Assembly (NCBI GenBank): GCA_946811695.1
Contig: OX328125.1
Coordinates: forward strand, 37,252,734-37,316,733
Reading direction: 5' to 3'
DNA from: Gonocerus acuteangulatus
Taxonomy: Eukaryota > Arthropoda > Insecta > Hemiptera > Coreidae
DNA: 64,000 nucleotides
The position numbers and the translations under genes were made by a program. Below are positions 45,839 through 58,200 of the stretch, one piece after another. The stretch's first letter is position 1. Each line of letters starts with the position of its first letter. A model generated the notes under the pieces. The model did not search any database. It was given only the letters and a program-made list of their open reading frames with translations, and was not told the DNA's origin.

Positions 45839-48800
45839 CTGAAATAAAAATCATCATTGTTATTTTTATTTATTTTTTTTTTGTAATGACAGTGTGCTGC
45901 TATGGTACTCGGAATGGCTTCTCTTGCCCCAAACCATTGACCTCTAACCTTGAAACCCCTTTCTCCGTAAACCTTTAGAAATTTTTCTTTTAGGTAAGGA
46001 ATGCATTTCTCATAGGTTGCCTTTTTTAAAAAAATGAAAAGTGCAGTGAAAGTACTGTATATATACTGTAGACTCTACCTGATCTGGTGTCATCGAGACC
46101 GGGGTGCAGTTGCATTAGAGAAAATGTCAGTTTAGATAATTCAGTTAGAAGCGGTCACTTATGTATTTGAAAAACCTCAGTATTTAAGGATATAATAATA
46201 TGTTACATTTTTAATATTGCATATTTAAGTAAAATTTAGGTACCGAATTATAAATTAAAATACAAATATGTAAATCCTTGCTTTTGTATTATTTACAAGT
46301 GTGTATGCATGTAAAAGTTTCAAGGAATAAAAATATGCAGAGTATAACTAAATAAAAAATATTTACTCACTAACTAAATCACATATGTATGCATATATTA
46401 TTATAATATTAAAAACTAGTTACATGGAAAATCAGGCGTTCCAGCCGCAGGTGCCTTAATAGAAACATTTATTTTCTTAATAGAAGCCTGCCTCTAAAAC
46501 TAAACATATATGCCTTCTTTGGATTTCATTCAATGAAATACCATGAAATAAATGTTTGGCTAGCTAGGAAGGGAAGGTTTTCAAGGAACCCTCGGGCAGG
46601 TCTAAAAGAAAAACTGTTTTAAGCCTATTGTTGACCGATACAAAACCCAGAATACAAAAGTGGTAATAAAAATATTTAAAAGAAATAAATAACAAAAGCG
46701 TATTAGGAGAAATAAGAAGAGATGTGTGGTAGAGGCTCAGCTACTTTAATACCGTCCCATGGAACCAGGAGGGTAAAACGGGCTCCGCTCCATGGCCATC
46801 TCAGTTTGTGCGGGTTGTTGTCCCGTAAAGGGTTAAAATAAGAAAAGGTGTCCTCCCTAAGCTGGCTAGAAAAGGCTGGTAACTGGCTGTACATCCAAGA
46901 GTAAGCTTTCAAATTTTCTAATAATTTGATAGTATTTCTCGTAAAATTCATTAACACATTTCAATTATGCATTTATTTTTAAACTAATAAACATTATATG
47001 TTTGAGATTTTAATAGAAATATTATATTTCAACAAAAAATATACTAACTTTTCTTTTATAATTCTTTGCTGTTCTTTTTGCCAGAGATCTTTGAAATCAG
47101 AACAAAATGGACCCCAGAGAGGAAAGAAGTCTTGTGGTGTAACTTCTGAAAGTTTGGTACTACCTTTAGCCTGAAAGTGGTAAAACTTCAATACAGCCAC
47201 AAACCTGAAAATATAAAAAAGAAGAGAAAAACTGTTACTTTATAATTTCAAGTATGTGAAAAGTTGATATGTCTAAGAAAAAGTTATTGTGTTAATCTTA
47301 ATTAAAAGCAAAACTATGATGATAGGTGGCTAGAACACTGAATTCTCACACTGGAAATATGGGCTCAATTCCTGTCTGTAGCAAATTAACTCTTTTCAGC
47401 AAAAGAATTTGCTGAAACAATTCCCTGCTACAGCATGGTTGTTTAGAAGGGTGGCAGCCGGATGATAGTCTGGTGGCGGTAATATAATAATAAAGAAGTA
47501 CCCTGAACTTTTGACGATGAATGAGTGAGTGTCAAAATGCTGATTTTTTAAATTTTCTAGTTCCATTAGATGGTTCGAAGGTCAAATCTGAAACTTTCAG
47601 GACCTTTTATATACTATATTAATTATGTATGGTTAAAATTTCAAGACGATATCAGGATAGAACCAGAGGTGTGTGAAAAACCGTTCATTTTTGTTTATGT
47701 AAAGATACCCTAAGTCGAGCTTACTGAAACTTGGCCTAGTGAACTGCCATGCACTCAGATATAAACATATTATCTAAGACATAATAAACGGGAATGTTTA
47801 TTCTGAAATTACAGCTCTTCAATAAAAATCTAAATTTTTATCAAAGCTTTGAGTTTAAAATATTCAATACTTATGAAAATGGAATCCAAACAAAAAATCC
47901 TACATCACATCTTAAATAATATTATAAAAAATATGTTTTGTAATTCTTAACAAAATTGGATATATTGTACTTCAGTAAAAAGAAGAAAGAAATCCAAGAA
48001 TATTGGTTAAAAATAATCTTAAAGGTATAAACAATTTATTCAGCAAAGGAAAAAAGAAAATGTTGATTTGAATATGTACTACAGATTTAAATTAAAACTA
48101 AATGAATATAAAAGTAACTTACTTATGTTTACAGTCCTCCAAGTTTTCTTCTTCATCATTTATAAGTTTGTTGGCTGAAAATATAAAACAATTATCATAC
48201 TTTTAACTCAAAATATGTTTTTGAATTATTTTTTAACTCCAAAAATAAATAGTTTTTCCCTATTTTTCTAAGGTTCATGACAAAGTAAGTTCTTTTTAGA
48301 AGTTTTACACTGAAAAATATGAAGTGAACCAGAGATATCAAAATATTTTAAAGAATATCTTTTCTTATAATTAGAACAATATGTCACATACCTGATGAAA
48401 TAAATGCTTCCATTTTCTCTTTAAATGGATGTATATTTTCTTCTGAAGACGAAGTCACTTTTTCCATATTTCTTTTGCAATCTGAAACAAAGAATAAGGT
48501 AAATATTTTAATAATAAATATAATGCAAGCTGAGAAAGTGATTTTTTATTGCATATATATATATATATATTGTTATAATATTAAAAATAAAGAAGAAATT
48601 GTTTTTTTTTATAATATTTTATTCTACGAATACCTCTACGTTGGGAACCAATATAATAAAAATTTTATAATAATTGATGTTAGAAACTCTTTATCTCAGG
48701 GTTAGGGTTCGATTTTCACTAAAGTAACACAAAAACCATTTTACATAAGAAAAAACTCATAGATAAGTTAAATTCCGAATTAGACAAACAAGCATTACCT

Positions 48801-49287
48801 GATATAAAGCCAAATCTGGAACCAACCTCAGAGAACAGGATCCTCGTTACAAATGCAGCTTCCTTTTAACTCAACAGACTGCACTGCTTTCAAAAAGACT
48901 GACTATGATACCACTGTACACCAAACTGGAGCTGCATCCGGAATGGAATGTTTCTTTAAAAATGCACTATAAGTGACTGCTTGTAACTGTCTCTTGTAAC
49001 CGATTCTCATGTGAACCTGGAGCCACCTTTTCACAGACTCGCTTGTAACAGACTCTTGTAACCGACTCTCATGTGAACCTGGAGCCACCTTTTCACAGAC
49101 TGACTTGTAACAGACTACCCTCAACTTTAATGGCGGGAGCGTCATACCGGTATCCACTGCTAGACCAATATAACAAATAATAATTGTTTATCACAATGAA
49201 CTTAACATATCAATGAGCTTTATTGGATTTTCCGAATTTTCTGTGTTAATATTTAAAACTTTTAAATATGTAATGTAAAATATCATT

Positions 49288-49350
<63 letters not shown>

Positions 49351-49774
49351 GTGTATATACAGTAGACTCTCCCTAATCCGGCGACATCGGGACCGGTGTA
49401 CAATCGGATTAGAGAAAATGCCAGATTAGAGAATTCAGTTAGAAGCGTTCACTTATGTGTTCGAAAAACATTTAATATATGAGGATATAATACTATGAAC
49501 CATTTTAGTTATTGCATACTTAAAATGGCACATATTATTAAAATTACTTTTAAAAATTGTACTCCTCTCCCAAAGAACGATCAAACTAGACTGGCTAAAA
49601 TCGGGCGTTTCAGTCACAGTAGTTGAAACATTTATTTTCTTAGTAGAATCAAAAGTTCCTGCCTCTATAAGGAAACATATATGCCTTCTTTGACTTCCAT
49701 TCAAAGAAATTACCGAGAACGACGGATAAGAGAATGCCGGATAAGGGAGAGTCTACTGTGTGTGTGTATGTGTG

Positions 49775-49837
<63 letters not shown>

Positions 49838-52800
49838 ATATATATATACACAGTGAGTGCCCTAAGTATTGATACACTTTACAATATTAAATATGTTTGG
49901 ATATTTCATTTATCAAATATTATATTAAGTATATAGATGTTGTTCTGCAAAAATCCTTTTCTTGTAGTTAGAATATGAGACTTGGTTAGCTAAAAGAAGA
50001 GAATGAATCCTCTTACCTAAACAAATAACAACTGAACACGTAAAGTACAAGATTCAAAATAATTTATATAGCTTCATTTATAAACCTTATTCTCTCCACA
50101 GATTTATCCCCTCTATAACATTTTATTCTCAGTTAGCTTCTGGAGAGACCAAAGTGCATATGTGTATCAAGATTTTAACCAATCATTATTATGGGGAGGA
50201 TGCAAAAAGAAACAATGGTGTCGAAACATAAAATTATTATTAGATAACTTAATCAGTCCCATTCTTTGATGAAAATCGTTAGAATTGTTAAGAGGGCTCA
50301 CACTACTGTTAAAAAAAATATTTGATATTTCATTTATTTAAAGAATTACTATTTTCATAATTAAAAGTGTTTATTCTTATTGTTAGCAATACTTTGTACT
50401 GCTGAGAATATAAACCTGTTAATTAATGCTAATGAATAAGAAACATACAATGAATAAATTGTTCACACATATTAAAGTGGGGGGAATTTGGCTTTAGGAC
50501 TTTATGAGCTTTTAACGCTTTTGTAGAGAAATTGCAACTTATTTATGGTCCTAAAACTTAAGATGAATAAATGACTGATTTTTCAATACTTTTCTTTTTT
50601 TTTTTTTTGACAAACAGTATATAATATAGAACTTAACTCAAAAAACGACATATGCCAAAGTATACCTGTACTAAAATAATGGTAAAAATTTCACATGATG
50701 CTCAGGTATTTTTGAAAAATCAGAAACAATACCTTCCAAGTCCTTTTGAAGTTTTTTAATTTGTTGTTCAATATCTTCAAACTGAACAGCACTGGCCCTT
50801 TCTATATCACTAGGTTCAGGAACTGGAAGGGCAGCCTCTGTAATAGGAGCATCACCACACTTCCTGATATACGCCCTCACAATGTAATGAAGCAAAGTTG
50901 TCGAGTTATCTGGAAAGAACATGATTTGGCCTCTTTGGACTTAATTTTAAACAACTGAATAAAAACTTTAATCATAATAATAAATATATACCTGTACTTT
51001 TGACATCTTTCAGTTTTGATAGTATTTCTAGTCCAAAGCCGTCTGCTTGCCCTCTTTGCCTATTACCACCATTCATCCAATTTCCTAAGGCCAAGATGAT
51101 AGCCAAAACACTCTTTAATGATTCAGAATGCATTAGAGTCTAAAACATGTTATCTATGTTTAAAAATGTGATAGTGTTTCTAGTAAATTAAATAAACTTA
51201 GTTATAATTGGGTTTTATTACATTTTTTTTTAAGTGTGCATCTGTTTCTATTTCTATGGACATTAGTGCCAGGCTGTCTATAGGTTGCCATCCTTTCTAA
51301 AAATCCAACGCGGAACAAGGAATTTTGCAGTTAGCCCGAAGCTAAAATATTCAACCTCCTGCAAAAGGAATTCAAACCTACATCTCCCGCATGAAAATCC
51401 GACACATTAGCGACCCAATGAAGAGAAGGCTCAATATTAACCCTACGGCAGCAGGCGTGTGACCACATGTACCTGGTAACAGAGTTGGGCAAATGTTAGC
51501 GGTCGCTAATATCTAATACCTTCTCGCTAATTTAGCGGTACTGATAAGAGCCTGCGCTAACGATTAGCACATAGCGACGGCAGAGCAATAATCGCTAATT
51601 TATTCATGAAATGTTTAATCATCTTGGTAGCTAATAGCTTTAGCTATAGTTACGACTTTTTGTCATCTCAAAGTTCACTTCCGGTGTGCTCTGAGCCGGG
51701 GGCATGACTTTAGGTAAAACTGAAGTTTAGCGTCCTCCAAACCGATTTCTTTCAAATTTTGTACAAAAACGTATTTTGATGCACTAAACACGAATCCGCT
51801 AAAAAAAAAGTTCGTATTCAACTAGGAAAGAAGTTATTAAGCACTAAAGTTCGCTGATATGGGGGTTATGAGAGCAAATGTAAACAACTAAATTTGTCAA
51901 CATGTGCATGCGCGCTTATGGAAAAGTTTGTAATAAAGAAGTTTAATTGAAATTTACCATCAATTATTTAAATTCAACAGCAGTTATTTATTCACAACCA
52001 TTTTTTTAAAATAATGAAACACTCTTCACATTTCTTGTTTCGTTCAAGAAAAGTATTATATAACAGAAATCCCTAAATAATTAGCTAATGCCTTTATAAT
52101 TATTAGTTCGTTCTAATTCGCGCCTGCTGAACTTTAATTGTCAACATACTCTTATTTTATAAAAAAAAATAGCAATAAAGTTGCACAAATTTATTATTCT
52201 CTTCAAACGTGCTCATAAATATGAAAAGCGCTTAAAGGCATTTTTCTGTGCGATTGGGGATTTGTGTCCACAGAACATCGCGTCTCAAGAAGGAGAAGAA
52301 AGCTAAGAAAAATGTCTAGGACGACGCTTTTAGGCATACATGCTATGCGTTTCCACTCGCTCAAGAAGATATCAAAACCCAGGGGTGAGGATGCCCTTAA
52401 AATTGACAATATTTTTGAATAAATGGTTTATGAACATTTCAAACAAGAGTTCTCTGTTTCCCAATGTTACATATCTGCGCATGCGTGTGTTTACAAATAC
52501 GCTGTTTACGCCTACTTTTATAACCTTCCTAACAGTGAACTTTAGTGCTTAATAACTTCTTTCCTAGTTGAATGCGAACTTTTTTTTAGCGGATTTGTGT
52601 TTAGTGCATCAAAATACGTTATTTTTTTTTTTATTTTTTTTTTCCTTTTCTTTTGGTGCATCTACTGCTGAGGTCATTAGCACCAAAATACGTTATTGTA
52701 CAAAATTTGAAAGAAATCGGTTTGGAGGACGCTAAACTTCAGTTTTACCTAAAGTTATAGGCAGTGCATGCCCCCGGCTCAGAACAGACCGGAGGTGAAC

Positions 52801-54800
52801 GTTGAGATGACAAAATATTGTAACTATAGCTAAAGGTATTAGCTATCACAATATTTAAACATTTCATGAATAAATTAGCGATTAGCGCACTGCCGTCGCT
52901 ATGGGCTAATCGTTAGCGCAGGCTCTTATCAGTACCGCTAAATTAGTGAGAAGGTATTAGATATTAGCGACCGCTAACATTTGTCCAACTCTGCCTGGTA
53001 ACGAGACCCTCCCAATATCTGCATGTCCCTCCTGACAGCAAATAGCTGCCTTCCACACGGGCACCTTACAGTTGTCTTGTTTTTAGCCATTTCAAGGTTT
53101 TTTAAGCCAGTTTTGTGTAAAATTCTCATTTTTATCATATAAATAATCATTCTACAAGTTTTCATGCCTGAGAAAATAATTTAAAAAAAAAATTTTAAGC
53201 ATTTTTGGCACCCAAACCTCGGTTGCACCAGCTGATTTTCCATTTGGTCATTACCAATAAACAAGAAATAGATATTATCACACGTCGAGCCTGAGGAAAT
53301 GGTACGGTAAAATCCAACGCTACCTCCCGGACTATAATAGTCAGCGTGTCACCAATTTTCTTAAACATTGGACACATATTAGTATCCAAATAAAATGAAT
53401 GTTGATAATCAATATGAACGTGTTGTGTATCATTTTTACTTTCAGATAGCAAATCTGCCAGATCTGCAGCGGAAAAAATAATACTGTACATGGCTACATA
53501 CTATCAGTGTAAGAAATGGCCGGAAAAAGTTTTAAAAAATTCTTCACCTGTTTGGTATTATAGTTTTAAAAAATTTAAAGTAAGAGAAATCTGCATTTTA
53601 TGATGAACCCCAATGGAGACAACCATTTAATTTTAATAACCATGTCCTTAAAAACATTGTTAACAGATTGACAATTAACAGTGGATGAGCCAACGGCCAT
53701 AGTCACATTGAATGCACTGGTTCAGTTAACCAATGTCAGGCGTGGCCAGTACCTGAATGGTTGAACGACCATGTGCTGCTGGCATTATAAAAAGGCGGCA
53801 ACCTATTGACAGCCCGGCGTTATTAGCCCAAGGTTGATACGCCATTGAACAAAAAAAAAAAAAAAAAAAAAAAAAAACTTCCTGAACATTGCCCTAAGAG
53901 ATTTTCACTTATTTTGTGCATTACAAAATGTTTTATTAGAAAAAAAAGTTAAATTCTAAACAGCATGTACTAAATAAACTTATACATTTTTTGTGAGTCT
54001 TGCTAGCAGTGGGATTAAAAAGCTACCTGTAAGATGGTGAGAAATTGTAGAAAGTGAACAAAACGAAATGGAGACAAACTTTGTGATGGACATCCTGTTA
54101 ACATTTACAGCTAAGAAATTTATGGAGCAATTTATTTAATTAATGCAATACCTGACAAATAGACTTGAGATTGTTCAATTTACTTTCGATTCCTGATATA
54201 TTATCAGTGAACTCTGCTTGGAACATGAAACATGCAATCCTCTCGGCGAAGTAGGGTATTTCAGCAAGCTCTAGGAGAAATTGTTCGGGTTTATCTAAAG
54301 CAAGATCAGGTTTGGATGCCTGTGATGCTTTTATTGCTTCAAGTTCTTGCTCACTTGCTCTCTGAAAAGTCATGAATTTAATTTTTGTTATATACTTATC
54401 AGTATGCATAGTTAACTTTAATACATTATATCAAGATTATACAAATATAGTTGACTATATAAAATAATGCTTTAAATAAATTTTGTTATATGTAATTAAA
54501 CGGTAAAAAAAATAAAATAAAATAAAATAATAATATAATTTTATGTTATATGCAAAGCTAGGACATGCAGAATAAAATCTCTCACTACAGGGTTACTGTA
54601 CAGAAAAAAAATCGGTGCAGAACAAGGAATGGTTATTTGTGGTTCACCCTAGGGAGAATTAAATTTGGAGATAATAAATTTGGTGAGTCATTTTTGACTT
54701 ATGCCATTTCCATCGGAACCGATTTCTGACAGATGTTGAGATACCCTTTTGCATTTGGGGTCAAAATCAATTACAACCATCATTTCAAAAGCATTAAAAG

Positions 54801-54832
<32 letters not shown>

Positions 54833-55152
54833 CAGGAATTACAAAAATATTTTCAGGGATTTTTTTCATTTCAGGGCCCGTTGAGAAAATTCCCAGCTGC
54901 ACCATGGATGTCGGTGCAAATGGCCCAGATGTTGGTACGCCATAATAAAAAAAAATTCGTAGGACAATTTTGTAACAACAGCATATGACAATGCTAAAAT
55001 AGGTTCAATATATATAAGGTTCAATTTTCCTATAAAAAGCACTTCTACAGTTAAAAAAAATTATTGAAAGTGATCATTTTTTTAAATTAATTTATGTTTT
55101 AAACTAAAAGATTTAATCTCAAAATGAGAATACACTTTATAGAAGCAATGTC

Positions 55153-55207
<55 letters not shown>

Positions 55208-58200
55208 ACATAAATGCGTAAGTGATTGTGCAGTAGTGAATGAAACAGGGAATATATTTAAATAGTGCTTACCACATCGTAAATCTGCTGAAGAGATTCC
55301 AAACTCACAACAGAAGTGTCAAAATGATAAATTGCTGAAATTACAAATTCAATGTCATCATTTCCAAATATTATTATTCATTTATTATCTAGAAAAGTAA
55401 TGTAGGGGAGAAAAATTAATTGCTTTACCATTTTCGATTTCTGTGAAGTCCACATGCAGGCTGGAAGACAAAATCCCAACATTCTGAGACCTCTTGCTGT
55501 CAAGAATTTTTATCACCTAATAAAATAATGTGAATATAAGAACTTGTGATAAAAATCTATAAAATATTCATAGAGTATCAGTTATTAATTTACCTCCGCT
55601 TTTGCGGGTTTAGCTATTTTCTTTTTCGTATTCTTCCTGTCTATAACCTGTCGAGAAAATAATTTAGTAAATTCTTCAATATCATCAAGTTTAGGTTCTT
55701 CTAACTCACCCCAAAGCGCTTCACTACAAAGTTTACAATAAAGACAATTAAATATATTCTAAATTAATGGTTAAGAAATATGCTACAATTATCAGAAATA
55801 AATAAATTAGTAACCTCCTTTCTGTTTGTTGTTGAAGGGGGATGACCACTCTTGTCCAGTATAAAGGTTTCATGGGGACTGGAGGCACTTTTGGCTCTTT
55901 ACGAAACACTAAAAATCATAAAATTGAGAAGCAATGAAAAATAAAATACTTAAAATAACAAAAACTTAAAAATGATTATTTTCGTTATTTATATGTAATT
56001 TTGTTACTTTTTAATTAGTGTGGGTTTGCTTCCTGAATCTATAGCTATATAGGTATAGGTGGAGGTCCAGTGAGTCCAGGTGTCATGAACCCACAAACGT
56101 GATCACCACGCAATTGAACATGTCATACATAACGAAAGTTAAAAATCCACAAAGCTATATAGGTATAGAAGGGGAAATAGGGAATATATAGGGGGCCTAG
56201 GGAAATCTCCTAGGCTAGGTAAAAAAAAGTCAAATTTCAAAATTTGGTCACAAGTTTTGTTCAAGAAAAATTGGCTACACTGAACCATTCAGATTCTGAC
56301 GGCCATTTTGAATAATGTCTCAAATTTATTTGTTGATGTTCTTTTTGATTAGAATAACTCGAGCTCATTGATAACTTTAAATCATTGTATAATCATTTTA
56401 TGCAGTTTATTTCAATTTTATATCAACAGTCACTGCCTAACTAAGGAGCGCTGGCCTTTCTTTGATAAGAGCTACCTACTCGCAGGCTGTGCTGCTGGCC
56501 TCTGTCAGCTGTTTTATGAATTGTTGTGGTGCTGGCCTCTGTTGGCTGTTTCATGTATTACTAGACAGATATAAACAAATTCACACCGTTTGACCAATTT
56601 TTACGTAACTGGGTATACAGGTAGATCTTGATATTGGGGAGAGTCACAGGCAGAAAGTACGTGTAGCATGGCAAACTGGGTAAGAGCTAGTAACTTACAA
56701 TAAGTATTCACTTAATATTTGGTACCGTTCTGTAATTTCAGGGTTTTATATAAATACTTAAATAAAGTAGACTCTCCGTCATCTGGTGTTCTCTTATCCG
56801 CCGCTCTCTCTAATCCAGCAGTCTCCGAGAGGAATGAGTGGCGGATCTCGAAACTCATCGGAGCTAGACCAGCTCGAGGGTTCCTAGAAAACCTTCCCTT
56901 CCTAGCTAGACAAACATTTGTTTTGTGGTGTTTCATTGAATGGAAGTCAAAGAAGGTATATATATTTTGTATTAGAGGCAGGAACTTGTGTTTCTACTAA
57001 GAAAATAAATTTGTCTACTAAGGCATCTGCGGCTGGAAAGCCTGATTTTAGCCACTCTAGTTAGAGCATTTATTACGAGTGGAGTGCAAGTTTAAAAAGC
57101 AATTTTTTTTTTTTTTTTTTTTAACTTTCTCTGAAAAGGAAGAAGGCAACCCTGTTGACTGAGAAGAAGTTAAGAGCTCTTGAACAGTTCGATAAAAGGC
57201 TGACAGCAGTCCCCTGGTAAAAATATTACATATTAAATCTTCAAGTATTAAGGGTTTTCAAATACATAAGTGATCGCTTCTAACTGAATTCTCTTATCCG
57301 GCGTTTTCCCTAATCCGACTGTACAGTACTCCACTCCCCACTACACCAGATTAGGGAGAGTCTATATACCAGCCGTGAAAATGGTCTAATTTTGATAAAT
57401 TTTAGCGCACAAATATTTTGCCTAAAACAGAAGATAGAGTTCATTGAAGGGAGTTCGTGACCATTGGGATTGGGAAGGCTGATAAATAATGTGGTATCTT
57501 AACCCTTTCTATATCAAGAAAGACACACAGAGAAAGGTTTTCCTGTACGGGATACTCGCACCCAGTATTGGGCCCCCTCAACTGGATACTTTTGCTAGTC
57601 TTGCTCATGCGCCTTGACTTTAACCGATCTCTAACTAATGATCTAAGCGACCTAAAACTCGTCTTTTAGAATTTTGAATTATTTACTATCATTATTTATT
57701 TTAACTATATATATTTTTTTAAGCTGAATAACTTTTTAAAGAAATTTATACAAAAGTTATATTGCATGTGGGGGGGGGGGAAAGAAACTTTTTTTGTTTA
57801 CCATTTGTTGTACTTGTTATGATTAATAAACAAGTGAAATATACACTCAATAAACATGTTGTTGGGGGTGGGCAGAGGTTTAAGAACTAACCTCTGCTGG
57901 TAATTTGACAAGGGCTGATAATTTGACAAGGGCTGATAAAACAATATTTTTTTTTATATGGAAAGGCGTTTTATTTTTGCCAATATTTCGGCCTGAAAGC
58001 TTTTATCAGGGCGATGAGAAGAGGGATAACTATGCCTAACGGACATCCAGAGGTTGCATTAAGATACTACATGACTGAACCTCGACTGTAAAAGATAAAG
58101 ACCATGGGGAGACCTCTTTCACATAAATAAATTCAATTATTTTATATTAACAATATTTCTATTACAGTAGGACTACTAAGAGATTTAGAATTTATAAAAT

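Noticed and set aside
53195..53491. 98-codon minus-strand frame in a formin intron as an exon or gene
   Set aside because: No formin similarity, does not fit the splice phases of neighbouring exons and shows no recognisable domain.
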